Below, piece after piece: positions 44,786 to 54,130 of a stretch of DNA of 64,000 bases. The notes under the pieces are model-generated. The model made no database searches. It saw nothing but the letters and a program-made list of their open reading frames with translations, and had not been told where the DNA came from. Origin of the DNA: Polyangiaceae bacterium (GTDB lineage Bacteria; Myxococcota_A; Polyangia; Polyangiales; Polyangiaceae). Position numbers and translations under genes: made by a program. Positions within the stretch are counted from its first letter, which is position 1. Every line of letters begins with the position of its first letter. Location of the stretch: assembly GCA_025936115.1 (NCBI GenBank), contig JAICTZ010000031.1, forward strand, positions 20,977 to 84,976. Reading direction: 5' to 3'.

Positions 44786-44873
44786 GGTACAGTCGAGTCC
44801 AGAGAGGACTACGGCACGAGCCGGCCGAACTTGAGCCCGTTCGGCAACTGGAGGCAGGTAGGTGCGTGTCCGA

Positions 44874-45440
44874 CTACTGCGTTTTGGCTTTGACGGTTCG
44901 AATCTTCGCCTTGTAGGCGGCGAGATCTTTTTCGAACTGGGAGTTTACGGTGCGGAACGTGTCGAGCGTCGCGGCGTCGAACGCGGCGATGTCCTTGGCG
45001 AGCGTCTTCTGCTGCTTGACGATGTCCTGCATCAGCGATTGCACCTGGGCCTTGGACTTGGCCGCCACTTTGGAGACCTTGCCCTGCACCTCGGTCAGAT
45101 CCTTGTTCGCGTTGGAGAGCTCGAGCTTCGCCTTGGACTTGAAGGCCTGGCGCGCCGTCACGAGCGCGGCTTCCGCGGACTTGGCCTGATCTTCCGCACC
45201 GGTTTGAGCCTTGCTGACGGCGTCCTGGGCGGCGGACTGCGCTTTCGCGAGGGAGGCTTTGGTGTCGTCGAGCTCCTTCTGCAAGTCAGCGAGCTTCGTC
45301 TTGGCCTGATTTTCGGCCTGCGTGACGCGCTCGTCCGCCTTCTTCTGGATCTCGTCGATTTTGGCTTTTTCCTCCTCGGCGTGGCTGCAACCGAAGAGCG
45401 TGAGCGCAAACAGAGGCACCATGAGCGTCGGGAACCGCAT
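44874..45440 (-). CDS. Coiled-coil lipoprotein
   Basis: A 188-residue lipoprotein: acceptor C18 (LTLFGC) then SHAEEEKAKIDEIQ. The rest is one long Ala/Lys/Gln-rich coiled coil (about 22-175) without other domains, like periplasmic spacer proteins. Function unknown. It starts 37 bp from the end of the serpin gene and probably shares its transcript. Confidence 0.75.
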   Translation of the reverse strand: MRFPTLMVPLFALTLFGCSHAEEEKAKIDEIQKKADERVTQAENQAKTKLADLQKELDDTKASLAKAQSAAQDAVSKAQTGAEDQAKSAEAALVTARQAFKSKAKLELSNANKDLTEVQGKVSKVAAKSKAQVQSLMQDIVKQQKTLAKDIAAFDAATLDTFRTVNSQFEKDLAAYKAKIRTVKAKTQ

Positions 45441-45477
45441 GGGCTACGACGCTACCACCGAACGGGTAACGCCGTCT

Positions 45478-46761
45478 TCACCCGTGCGGATCCACGACTT
45501 GGCCCCAGAAGAGTACCGCCTTACTGGCGTTGTCTCGAATGGCGAACAAGAACGGACGGCGCGCGTCGAACACCTTGTTTTCTGCCCCCGCAACGCCCTT
45601 GACGGCCACGCCGACGGCCGTCGCCGCCGCCGCTTCCGTCCCTTCCTCATCCACACTTATAAAAGCCTGATGCACGACGGCGGTGACGTACAAATCGTGC
45701 GCACCGTCGATGCCCGAGAAATCCGCGTCACCCGAAAAAGCGGCGACCATGCCGAGCGGACGCAGTTTTTCGTCAACTGGGACCGCGGTTTTGAATTCGA
45801 AGCGCGGCAGCGAAAGCTCGACTCGTGCCGTGCTCTTCCCTGCGTCGATGGCAGTGAGCGTGTCCGCCGCAAGACCCGCGCGGACCGAAGCGAACGTGCC
45901 CGCCGCCGGCAAGATCACGAGCAGCGAGAGCTCGTCGCCCGCGTAAGGGATTTCGACGGCCTGGTAGCCGTCGGCTTCGGTGTAGGGCAGCTCCAGCAAA
46001 GCGTGCATGACGGGCACGCTGACGCTCGAGCCGTCGAGCGCGCTGAAAGGCAGCTCCGAGGTCGCCGTCGGGTCGAACTGCTCGGCCCAGGCCGCGTTGA
46101 AATAGACCGCGTTCGTGAGCACGAGCCGCGTATCGGGGCCGAGAATGCCTTTCCCGAGCAGCTCCCGAATTTTTCCTGCGGTTTGGTCGCTCACCCAGGC
46201 GTTGATGCTGTGCCGCGCGAGCTCGACATCCTTCGAGAAATCGACCGTGTTCACGCCCGCGCCGTAGTTCAGCGCGAGCACGTCGAGGTAACTCGGCAAA
46301 AACGTCGCATCACGCTGACCCCAGACCGCGTTCGACACCCTGAGCTGGAAGGGCTGTCCGTCCGTGCCACTCGCGTTGGCGCCGCGCGATTCGAGCATTT
46401 GGTCGAGTGTGTTGAACGCTGCGTGCAGCTCGCCGTCCGGCTGCGCGAAGTGAAGCGCCGCCTGCATCTCGCTCTTCGTGCTGCCGGCAGCACCTGCATA
46501 GAGCATGGCGAGCGCCGTCGAGATGCTCTCGGGCGAGAAAACGAGGTTCGTGTCGGCCGGTAAGATTGCGAAGAGCGCCAGCGCGAAATCCGTGTCGTTG
46601 CGGACGAGCGTCGCCACATCGGCCGCAGGAGCGTCGGGCGGGAGGCGCGCGAGGTCGCTCTTCGCTTCGCGCACGGTCGCACTGCCCGGGCTGCCGCAGG
46701 CGCTCATGCCGAGCAGGGCGAGCGACAGGACGGCCCGACACCAGCGGTTCAGATTGCTCAT
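45478..46761 (-). CDS. Serpin-family protease inhibitor lipoprotein
   Basis: A 427-residue serpin. A lipoprotein signal (LLGMSAC) precedes the fold. Serpin signatures are clear: NLVFSPESISTALAMLYAGAAG, the helix D/strand 3A region with LVLTNAVYFNAAWAEQFD, and the reactive-centre hinge EEGTEAAAATAVG (Ala-rich, as in inhibitory serpins), then AVKGV and DARRPFLFAIRD. Counting from the hinge Gly as P15 puts Lys at P1, which would favour trypsin-like proteases (inference). The start at 46761 follows a good GGAGAG ribosome site and a signal peptide. Confidence 0.88.
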   Translation of the reverse strand: MSNLNRWCRAVLSLALLGMSACGSPGSATVREAKSDLARLPPDAPAADVATLVRNDTDFALALFAILPADTNLVFSPESISTALAMLYAGAAGSTKSEMQAALHFAQPDGELHAAFNTLDQMLESRGANASGTDGQPFQLRVSNAVWGQRDATFLPSYLDVLALNYGAGVNTVDFSKDVELARHSINAWVSDQTAGKIRELLGKGILGPDTRLVLTNAVYFNAAWAEQFDPTATSELPFSALDGSSVSVPVMHALLELPYTEADGYQAVEIPYAGDELSLLVILPAAGTFASVRAGLAADTLTAIDAGKSTARVELSLPRFEFKTAVPVDEKLRPLGMVAAFSGDADFSGIDGAHDLYVTAVVHQAFISVDEEGTEAAAATAVGVAVKGVAGAENKVFDARRPFLFAIRDNASKAVLFWGQVVDPHG

Positions 46762-46875
46762 GTTCGCTTCTCTCCGTAGGCTCCGAAGCAAGGCTCGTTC
46801 CGCCAAGAACGTGGGTCGTTTCCGCGCAAGCACCGTGCGCCGCTACGACACGCGGATCCGCCAGTGACACGTTCT

Positions 46876-46889
46876 GGCACAAATTACGC
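46876..46889 (+). promoter_or_regulatory. Possible sigma-54 (-24/-12) promoter for moxR
   Basis: TGGCAC at 46875-46880 followed by GG-N10-GC spacing to GC at 46888-46889. The -24 half is good; the -12 half (ACGCC rather than TTGCA) is poor. It lies 54 bp before the moxR ATG, giving a leader of about 42 nt. Suggestive only. Confidence 0.3.
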
Positions 46890-46942
46890 CGCGGCGTCGT
46901 TCCGCTCCCCCGGAGGCCCACGGATGGTAGCCTGAGCGGCCG

Positions 46943-47986
46943 ATGCCAGTCCCGTCGAACTCCGTGGAACTCGAAGCGCGGGTCGCCGCCGCGCGAGACG
47001 CTTGTGCCCGGCTGCGTAACGCCGTCGGACAAGTCATCGTCGGCCAAGCCGAGGTCGTGGACGAGGTGCTCTGGGGGCTCGTCGCGGGCGGTCACGTGCT
47101 GCTCGAGGGCAACCCGGGACTCGGCAAGACGCTGCTCGTGCGGACGCTCGCGTCGTGTCTCGATCTCGGATTTTCGCGCATCCAATTCACGCCCGATCTC
47201 ATGCCGAGCGACGTGACGGGAACGAACATGCTGACGCTCGCTGCGGGCGGCACGAGCACCGGGCGCTTCGAGCTCCACAAGGGCCCGATTTTCGGGCAGG
47301 TCGTGCTCGCCGACGAGATCAACCGTGCCACGCCGAAGACGCAGAGCGCGCTGCTCGAGGCGATGCAAGAGCATGCCGTCACGATTGCGGGCACGCGCCA
47401 CGCTCTCGACGAGCCCTTCTTCGTGCTCGCGACGGAAAACCCGATCGAGATGGAAGGCACCTACCCGCTGCCGGAAGCTCAGCTCGACCGCTTCCTGCTC
47501 AAGGTGCTCGTGCCCACGCCGGGTGAGGACGACCTCACTCAGATCCTCTTGCGCACGACCGGACAGCCCGCGCCCGCCCCACCCCGCGTACTCGCGCGCG
47601 CGGACGTGATCGAGCTCCGCGCCCTCTGTCGCGACATCGCCGTCGCCGAACCGGTCTTGCGCTACGCCGCGCGCTTGGTCGGGGCCAGCGCGCCCGACGC
47701 GCCGGGCGCGCCGCCGCTCGTGCGCCGCGCTCTCCGCTTGGGCGCGGGTGTGCGCGGCGCCCAAGCCCTGGTGCTCGCGGGCAAGGCCGTCGCGCTGCTC
47801 GCCGGTCGCAGTCACGTCTCGTTCGCCGATCTCGCGCGCACGGCGAAACCCGTCTTGCGCCACCGTTTGCTCAGGAGTTTCGAGGGCGAAGCGGACGGCA
47901 TCACACCGGATCGCGTGATCGACGAGCTCGTGCAAACCGTGCCGGCGCGTCCGGAAGCCGTGGAGCGCGTGGTGCAGGGGAACTAG
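46943..47986 (+). CDS. MoxR-family AAA+ ATPase
   Basis: A 347-residue cytoplasmic AAA+ ATPase of the MoxR group: Walker A LLEGNPGLGKT (56-63), FTPDLMPSDVTG and the Walker B VVLADEINRATPKTQSALLEAMQE (about 120-140) with sensor-1 NPIEMEGTYPLPEAQLDRF. MoxR proteins act as chaperones that insert or activate VWA-protein partners. It opens a unit of genes that abut or overlap (the stop shares a base with the next GTG), and its VWA partners are at 54.8 and 56.8 kb. Confidence 0.93.
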   Translation: MPVPSNSVELEARVAAARDACARLRNAVGQVIVGQAEVVDEVLWGLVAGGHVLLEGNPGLGKTLLVRTLASCLDLGFSRIQFTPDLMPSDVTGTNMLTLAAGGTSTGRFELHKGPIFGQVVLADEINRATPKTQSALLEAMQEHAVTIAGTRHALDEPFFVLATENPIEMEGTYPLPEAQLDRFLLKVLVPTPGEDDLTQILLRTTGQPAPAPPRVLARADVIELRALCRDIAVAEPVLRYAARLVGASAPDAPGAPPLVRRALRLGAGVRGAQALVLAGKAVALLAGRSHVSFADLARTAKPVLRHRLLRSFEGEADGITPDRVIDELVQTVPARPEAVERVVQGN

Positions 47987-50049
47987 TGGGCTGTTTCGTG
48001 AAGCGCCTCCTGGCCGTTTGCTCGCTCCTCGGTTTACTGCTCGGCTCGGCGACGGGCTCCGCGGCGCCCCCTGCTCCGCCGTCGCTCACGCTCACCACGG
48101 AGCCGGTGCTCGGGCCCGGGGGGCCGCTGCCGGAGGGTTGGTCGACGTACGCCGTGTGGCTCACGAACGCGGGCGGCGGTGAGCTCAGCGGGACACTCGA
48201 GCTCGAGGTGAAGACGCCGTTCAGCCGCGAGTTTTCGCACCGCGTGAGCGCGCCGTTCACGCTCGCACCGGGCGCGCGCGCGACGGTCGAGCTGCCGACG
48301 CACGGCTACGCGAGCGCGCCGGCCGACGTGACGCTCAGCGCCCTCGCAGCGGACGGCAGCGTGCTCGCGACCGCGGCCGTGCCCGAACCGAAGCCGAACG
48401 ACCCGCTCCTGGTCGACTTCTCGACGCCGAGCCGTATCGGCCCGGCGGTGCGCAACATCGGGCTTTTTCTCGAGAATCACGCCGGCGGCGGCGTGCGGGT
48501 CGCGTCGGCGCTCGTGACGAGCCCGCCGGTCGACCCAGTCACGGGCGATCTCGTGCTCCCGCGTTGGGCCGCCGGTTACGCGCCCGCTGCGCTCGTCGTC
48601 ACGAGCGGCAAACGCCTCGCGACACTCGGTCACCAGGAGCTCGCCGCGCTGAGCGACTGGGTCCTCGCGGGCGGCGCGCTCGCCGTTGCCGTCGAACGTG
48701 CCGAAGACTTGCGCTTTCCCCCGCTCATCGCGCTCGCCGGGGGCGCAGTCGAGCGCACGGATGCCATCCCGGGCCTCGTCGCACCGACCGTCTTTCTGGA
48801 GCCTGGCGAGCTCACGCCCGGTGCGGCCGTACCGCCGGGCTCCACCAGCCGGGCGATCGTCTCGACCCGGCTCGGCCCACGCCCCGACACCGCGTCGTTG
48901 CTCGAGGGCTTTGCCGGCGGCAACCTGCGGCCGAGTCCGTGGGGTGCCGTGGCGACTTACGGCCTCGGCGAGCTGCATTTGCTCGCCTTCGATTTGGGCG
49001 AGCCGTTCGCGTCCGACCGCTGGGTCGCGCTCAAGCTCTCGGATCTGCTCCGGCACGCGGTGGAACGCCAAGTCGCCGTCGCGCTGCCGCTCGGTCGTAC
49101 CTCGTTCGACAGCGTGGCGTCGAACGCTATCCGCGCGGAGCTCGATCCCAACCGATCCATGCGCTGGACCATCGTGGTCTCGGCGCTGCTCCTGCTCGTG
49201 TATGCGGCGCTCGCGGGGCCCGTTGGGTTTTGGCTCGCCGCGCGCCGCGGCAAGCCGCTACGAGCGCTGTGGCAGTTGCCGATTTGGGCGGCCGCGACGC
49301 TCGCGCTGATCGTGACGATCGGCCTCGTCGGCAAAGGCATTCGCGGCCGCGCGCGCCACCTCACGTTGATCGAGGCCGGCGCCGGCATGGAGCGCGCGGC
49401 GGCGACGCGTTTCCGCGCATTTTATACCTCCGCGTCGCGCGAGCTCAGCGTGCAGCCGACGGCCCGTTCGAGCCTCATCGACGTGGTTTCGAGCGACGAC
49501 TTCGTCGAGCGCCTGCTCGTCGTGGATCGCGACGGCGCGCACCTCGACCGGCTGCGCACGCGGCCTTGGGCGACCACGGTCGTGCGCGACGACGGCTTCG
49601 CGACGCTCGCGGGCGGTATCAGCATCGTGCGCGACGAGACGGGCGACCTCGCCGTGCACAACCGGACGGCCCGCGACCTCGTAGGGGCGGTGCTCAAGGT
49701 GCCCGGGCACGGCTTCTTCGCGTTCGGGCGCATCGGCGACGGCAAAGTCGTGCATGCGCGGGATGGCGAAGCGCTTTCGTCGTCGATCGGTGTGCCCTCG
49801 ATGTACTCGCGCCTGCACCCGCTCGGCTCGATGCTGCTGGGTCCGACCCTCGACAAATACGCCGAGGGTCTCGGCTCGGCGCTCGCGGCCGTCGAGGCTC
49901 AGGCGTCCGAGACGGACTTCTGGCCGGACGACGTGCCCGTCTTGATCGCGCAGCTCGACGGCGGCGAGGGCAAGCTCAAAGATACGGGCTACGAGCTCGA
50001 TCGCGACCGCGTGCTCGTCCGCGTGCTCGGCTTCGGAGGCCTGCCGTGA
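47986..50049 (+). CDS. Exported membrane protein between MoxR and ABC genes
   Basis: A 687-residue protein: signal peptide (LLAVCSLLGLLLGSATGSAA), a long extracytoplasmic part (beta-rich, about 30-375), two membrane helices near 385-411 (WTIVVSALLLLVYAALAGPVGFWLA) and 425-443, and a final ~230 residues with alternating strands, perhaps periplasmic. It resembles GldG-like/uncharacterised partners of ABC-2 exporters, by position. It starts at GTG 47986 (overlap with the MoxR stop) and overlaps the next GTG by GTGA. Function unknown. Confidence 0.6.
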   Translation: MGCFVKRLLAVCSLLGLLLGSATGSAAPPAPPSLTLTTEPVLGPGGPLPEGWSTYAVWLTNAGGGELSGTLELEVKTPFSREFSHRVSAPFTLAPGARATVELPTHGYASAPADVTLSALAADGSVLATAAVPEPKPNDPLLVDFSTPSRIGPAVRNIGLFLENHAGGGVRVASALVTSPPVDPVTGDLVLPRWAAGYAPAALVVTSGKRLATLGHQELAALSDWVLAGGALAVAVERAEDLRFPPLIALAGGAVERTDAIPGLVAPTVFLEPGELTPGAAVPPGSTSRAIVSTRLGPRPDTASLLEGFAGGNLRPSPWGAVATYGLGELHLLAFDLGEPFASDRWVALKLSDLLRHAVERQVAVALPLGRTSFDSVASNAIRAELDPNRSMRWTIVVSALLLLVYAALAGPVGFWLAARRGKPLRALWQLPIWAAATLALIVTIGLVGKGIRGRARHLTLIEAGAGMERAAATRFRAFYTSASRELSVQPTARSSLIDVVSSDDFVERLLVVDRDGAHLDRLRTRPWATTVVRDDGFATLAGGISIVRDETGDLAVHNRTARDLVGAVLKVPGHGFFAFGRIGDGKVVHARDGEALSSSIGVPSMYSRLHPLGSMLLGPTLDKYAEGLGSALAAVEAQASETDFWPDDVPVLIAQLDGGEGKLKDTGYELDRDRVLVRVLGFGGLP

Positions 50050-51197
50050 CGACGGGCGAGTACGAGCCCTTCCGGCCGAGCGTGCCGAGCGAGCTCGCGC
50101 CCGCCTCGCGACCGTCCGCGCCGCCGCCGCCCGCCATCTCGGTGAGGCATCTCTGGCATCGCTACGGGACGCTCGACGTGCTGCGCGACGTGAGCTTCGA
50201 CGTGGCGCCGGGCGAGATTTTCGGCTTCATCGGCCCGAACGGCGCCGGCAAGACGACGACCATCCGCGCCATGGCAACGCTGCTCGAGCCGACGGCCGGC
50301 AGCGTCCACATCGACGGCCACGACGCCTCACTCGACCCCGACGAGGTTCGAAGAATCATCGGGTACATGCCCGATCACGCCGGCGTCTACGAGCGCATTA
50401 CCGTGCGCGAGTTCCTCGAGTTCTTCGCCGACGCCTACCGCATCCCGGAGCTTGGCGTGGTGGACGCCGTGATCGAGCTCACCGACCTCACCAAGCTCTC
50501 CGATCGGCTCGTTGCCACTTTGAGCAAAGGCATGAAGCAGCGCCTGCAGATTGCCCGCACCTTGCTGCACGACCCGAAGGTGCTCGTGCTCGACGAACCG
50601 GCGAGCGATCTCGACCCGCGCGCTCGCATCGAGGTACGCGATCTGCTGCTCGAGCTCCGGGAGCTCGGCAAGACCATCTTTCTCTCGAGCCACATCCTCA
50701 CGGAGCTCAGCGACGTGTGCACGTCCGTCGGCATCCTCGAGCGCGGAGAGCTCGTCGTAGCGGGCCCCATCGGCGAAATCGCCGAACGGCTCGCCCTGCA
50801 GCGAAGCAGCAGCGCGCGGCCCGCCCCCGTGGCTCCGCCCGTAGCCGATGGGGCGCCCGGCACGACGGATGTGCCCGTCGGGGCGAGCGGCGCTGCGGCG
50901 CCCGTGGTCACGCCGGGCGGCGCCCCCATCCCGGAAGCGACGCGCAAGCGGCTGAAGCTCCGTGTGCTCGGCGACTCCCAGGCCATCCTACCGATGCTCC
51001 AGGGCGGGAGCGGCGTCCTCGGCGTGGAGGCGGGGCCGGGCGGGCTCATCGTGCTCTATTATGTCGGCGGCGATCAGTACGTGGCGGAAGTCGTGCGCTA
51101 CCTCGTGACGAGCGGCGTGGGCCTCGTGAGCGTCGAGCCCGAGCGCAATGAGCTCGAGCGCATCTTCCTCGAGGTAACGAAGGGAGATCTGTCGTGA
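50046..51197 (+). CDS. ABC transporter ATP-binding protein (ABC-2 type)
   Basis: A 383-residue ABC ATPase: Walker A GPNGAGKT (63-70), signature LSKGMKQR (159-166), Walker B VLVLDEP (179-185), H-loop SSHILTE. The LSKGM signature fits exporter-type ABC-2 proteins. Pro/Ala-rich segments flank the N-terminus and a linker at about 255-300. Starts at GTG 50046 and overlaps both neighbours. It powers the permease encoded next. Confidence 0.93.
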   Translation: MTTGEYEPFRPSVPSELAPASRPSAPPPPAISVRHLWHRYGTLDVLRDVSFDVAPGEIFGFIGPNGAGKTTTIRAMATLLEPTAGSVHIDGHDASLDPDEVRRIIGYMPDHAGVYERITVREFLEFFADAYRIPELGVVDAVIELTDLTKLSDRLVATLSKGMKQRLQIARTLLHDPKVLVLDEPASDLDPRARIEVRDLLLELRELGKTIFLSSHILTELSDVCTSVGILERGELVVAGPIGEIAERLALQRSSSARPAPVAPPVADGAPGTTDVPVGASGAAAPVVTPGGAPIPEATRKRLKLRVLGDSQAILPMLQGGSGVLGVEAGPGGLIVLYYVGGDQYVAEVVRYLVTSGVGLVSVEPERNELERIFLEVTKGDLS

Positions 51198-52825
51198 GCG
51201 CGCAGACGGGTGTGGCGTCGATCCCGCCTCCGCCTGCGAGCGTCCGCGGCCTTGCCCGGGCGCGCATGGGATTTTCGAGGCTCCTCGCCGACCCGAATCC
51301 GGTGTGGATGCGCGAGCTCAAGGCCGCGGCGCGCCTGCAGCGGACGCCGGTCGTCCTCGCCGTGACGACCGGGATGATGACGCTCCTCGTCTGCTCGGTC
51401 GGCGGCATCGCGTCGATCGACGCGGAACCGGCCAAGGTCGGGGTCTGGCTCTACCACACGTTTTTTTCACTCGCGTTCGCGCTCGTCGCCTGGATGGGTC
51501 CGGCGATGGCGGCGACGGGCATCGCCGCCGAGCGCAGCGGCGGCACCTGGGAAGCGCTCGAGCTCACCGGGCTCGGCGCAGCGGCAATCGCGCGCGGAAA
51601 ATTCCTGGGCGCGCTCACCTACGTCACGATGTACCTCGTGATGCTCGCGCCCGTGGGAGCGCTGCCCTTCCTGTTCGGCGGCGTCACGGCGCTCGAGGTG
51701 GTGCTCGCCTTCGTCGTGCTCGGCGGGATCGCCGTGCTCAGCGTGACCTTCGGCCTGGCGATGAGCTCGAAGTTCTCGAGCCCTGCGCTCGCGATCCTGG
51801 TGACGCTCTTGGTCTCGATCCCGGCGTCGATCGCCGCGTACGCCGGCCTCGGCGTGGGGCTCTCGTTCGCCGCCAACAGCCTGTGGCACGGCGTGGCGGC
51901 CGGACCACCCGTGTGGCTTCCGACCGCGTACGCGCGCGCCGATTTCGGTATCGAATACCTGACGTTGCTCGTGCTCGTCCCGGCAGTGCTCGTGGTGCTG
52001 CCGGCCTGGCTCTTTCACGAGATCACGGTCGCGAACATGGCCGCGCCGAGTGACGATCGTTCGACGCGGCTCAGGGTGTGGACGCTCGTCGCCGGCCCGT
52101 TCATGACCGTCACGTGCGTGGCGAGCGGCGTCGCCCTGAACGATCCGAGCTGGTTCATCGCGGGGGAGATGGGCCTCGTCATGACGTACCTGTTCGTCGG
52201 CTTTCTCTTCGCGGGCGAACCGCTCGCGCCCTCTCGACGCGTCGAAGCGCGCTGGGAGCGCGAGCGAGCCGGGGCGGGCAAGCGGTTTCTCGGACCGGGC
52301 GTCATGCGCGCCTGCACGCTCTTGCTCCTGCTCGTCTTGGGCTCGTTTGCCGCGCTGCTCGCCGCGGCGGCCCTCACCCTGCGGACCCCGAGCGATCGCG
52401 ACGGCGTCCTGGCCCTCGGGGGCTACGCGGCGGCGTTCCTCGTGTTCGTGGCCGGTTTCGCGGCCTGGACGCGGGCACGTTCACGCTCGAACGGTGTGCC
52501 CCGCGTGCTCTTGCTCGGCGTTCTGTTTCTGGCCTTCGTCGGGCCCTGGATCGCCATGGCCATCGCCGGTATTTTCGAGTCGAGCGAGCGCGCCCTCTTG
52601 GTCGCGGCGCCTTCGCCGCTCTACGCGTTCCACTTACGGAAGGTGATAGCGAGCGGCACCTCGGACGCCGAGGTCGCCGTGCTGGCAGGCTCGGTGGCGG
52701 CGGTCTCTTGGGCCGTGATCGGCCTCGGCCTGTTTGCGCTCGCCAGCGGTCGCGTCGAACAACGCGTCGCCGAAGAGCGCGCGCTCCGGGCGGGACTCGA
52801 AGCCCCGAGCGGCTCCTCCGCATGA
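51194..52825 (+). CDS. ABC-2 type transport permease
   Basis: A 543-residue polytopic protein with about 10-12 hydrophobic segments, including TPVVLAVTTGMMTLLVCSVGG near 51, AWMGPAMAATGIAAERSGGTWEALELTGLG (the ABC-2 permease box) and FLVFVAGFAAWTRAR. It partners the ATPase upstream; the GTG start at 51194 overlaps its stop. The cargo is unknown; a lipid, polysaccharide or protein are possible. Confidence 0.82.
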   Translation: MSAQTGVASIPPPPASVRGLARARMGFSRLLADPNPVWMRELKAAARLQRTPVVLAVTTGMMTLLVCSVGGIASIDAEPAKVGVWLYHTFFSLAFALVAWMGPAMAATGIAAERSGGTWEALELTGLGAAAIARGKFLGALTYVTMYLVMLAPVGALPFLFGGVTALEVVLAFVVLGGIAVLSVTFGLAMSSKFSSPALAILVTLLVSIPASIAAYAGLGVGLSFAANSLWHGVAAGPPVWLPTAYARADFGIEYLTLLVLVPAVLVVLPAWLFHEITVANMAAPSDDRSTRLRVWTLVAGPFMTVTCVASGVALNDPSWFIAGEMGLVMTYLFVGFLFAGEPLAPSRRVEARWERERAGAGKRFLGPGVMRACTLLLLLVLGSFAALLAAAALTLRTPSDRDGVLALGGYAAAFLVFVAGFAAWTRARSRSNGVPRVLLLGVLFLAFVGPWIAMAIAGIFESSERALLVAAPSPLYAFHLRKVIASGTSDAEVAVLAGSVAAVSWAVIGLGLFALASGRVEQRVAEERALRAGLEAPSGSSA

Positions 52826-53712
52826 CCGACGCGCTGCTCGCTCCGGAGTTTCTACGCGAGCTCGAAATCCTCAAGCGCCGCATGGAGATACAGGCTCGCT
52901 CCGGGGCTGCGGGCGACCACACCGCGCGCCGCCGCGGCTCGAGCGCCGAGTTTCACGAGCATCGTCCCTACGAACCCGGCGACGACCTCCGGCGCATCGA
53001 CTGGCTCGCGTTCGCGCGCAGCGGGCAGCCAGTGACGAAACTCTTTCGCGCCGAAGAAGACACGGTGGTGCGCATCGTGCTCGACGCGTCGGCCTCGCTC
53101 GATTTCGGGACGCCGTCGAAGCTCGAGGCCGCACGTCGGGTCGCTGCGGCAGTCGGCTACCTCGCCCTGGCGAGCGGACAACGGAGCGAGCTCTGGGTGG
53201 CGCGGGTGAGCGACTCGGGGCGCCTGCCGTTCGAGCGCACGCCTCCCCGCCGCGGGCGCGCCGGCATCACGGCACTGCTCCGCGACCTCTCGCGCGTCAC
53301 GGCGAGCGGGAGCACCGACCTCGGAGCTGCCGTTCGCGCCGTCGTCGAGTACGCCCCTCGACCCGGCCTCATCGTCGTCGTCAGTGACTTCTTGGACCCC
53401 GGTCCGGTTACTAGCGCGCTCGCCCTCTCGCGCGCCTCGGGTCACGACCTCGCGCTCGTGCAGATCTTGGACGCGGCCGAGCTCGAGCCCGACCTCGAAG
53501 GCGACCTCGCGCTCGTCGACGCCGAGAGCAACCAGAGCCTCGACGTGACGGCCGACGGCGCGGCGATCGAGGCGTATTTACTGCGAATTACCGGGCTGAT
53601 CGAGGAACTCCGCGCCTTCGCGCGGCGACACGGCGCGACTTACGTGCGCGCCGTGAGTGACGAGCCCCTGCTCGCTCTCGTCCGGCGCGTGGTCGCGCGC
53701 TCGATCGACTGA
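52822..53712 (+). CDS. DUF58 protein
   Basis: A 296-residue protein of the DUF58 family: FHEHRPYEPGDDLRRIDWLAFARSGQPVTKLF is the family signature near residues 42-75, followed by a VWA-like core (VRIVLDASASLDFG; DxSxS MIDAS present). DUF58 proteins are regular partners of MoxR and Bat proteins. ATGA overlap with the permease gene. It ends before the converging small basic-protein gene. Confidence 0.9.
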   Translation: MTDALLAPEFLRELEILKRRMEIQARSGAAGDHTARRRGSSAEFHEHRPYEPGDDLRRIDWLAFARSGQPVTKLFRAEEDTVVRIVLDASASLDFGTPSKLEAARRVAAAVGYLALASGQRSELWVARVSDSGRLPFERTPPRRGRAGITALLRDLSRVTASGSTDLGAAVRAVVEYAPRPGLIVVVSDFLDPGPVTSALALSRASGHDLALVQILDAAELEPDLEGDLALVDAESNQSLDVTADGAAIEAYLLRITGLIEELRAFARRHGATYVRAVSDEPLLALVRRVVARSID

Positions 53713-53782
53713 CTGACTACCTCCCCGCGACCCTCCCCGCTACTCACGCGCTCTCGACTTCCCCCCTCTCGGGAAGGGAGCG

Positions 53783-53818
53783 GCGCGAGCGCGTCACCTC
53801 GGTGACCGGCGCTCGCGC
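53783..53818. terminator. Strong hairpin between convergent units
   Basis: Long imperfect stem (GCGCGAGCGC with GCGCTCGCGC, plus GTCACC with GGTGAC; ~16 bp, 2-nt bulge, tight loop). No T-tract, but its position between the DUF58 stop and the converging small-protein stop suggests a bidirectional terminator. Confidence 0.5.
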
Positions 53819-53832
53819 TCGTCTCCAACGTC

Positions 53833-53952
53833 TCACTTCTTCTTGCGACGCTTCTTCTTCGCCTTCTTCGGCATCGCCATAGCCGGGGCGGCTTTCGCCT
53901 TCTTGGCACGTCGCTTCTTCGGCGCGGGGGCCGTCTTCTTCTTCGCAGCCAT
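53833..53952 (-). CDS. 39-residue Lys/Ala-rich basic protein, histone-H1-tail-like
   Basis: A tiny, extremely basic protein (MAAKKKTAPAPKKRR... ending KAKKKRRKKK). About half of its residues are Lys or Arg, with Ala and Pro making up most of the rest, like histone-H1-type tails in bacteria; it should bind nucleic acid. The start at 53952 is favoured by AGAGG 6 nt upstream; an in-frame ATG at 53958 would add two residues. It was too short for typical gene calling. Confidence 0.6.
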   Translation of the reverse strand: MAAKKKTAPAPKKRRAKKAKAAPAMAMPKKAKKKRRKKK

Positions 53953-54130
53953 ATCCATCCTCTGGTGTTTTGGTTGAGCGAGCGCTCGAGCGAGCGTTCA
54001 CGAGAGCGCATGATTCCTTGCTTCGTTCTCTTCGTCAAGCATCACGCACGCATTCGAAGCGCACAACGACTCGATCACCACCCGCGAGACAGCGTGAAGC
54101 GCACGCGCGACATCGGCTACGCTCGCGTGC

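Noticed and set aside
45322..46563. A 413-residue plus-strand frame over the serpin gene
   Set aside because: The serpin on the opposite strand has signature motifs and a signal peptide; the plus frame is rich in Arg with no domain.
46310..47935. A 541-residue minus-strand frame over serpin and moxR
   Set aside because: Shadow of moxR and part of the serpin gene.
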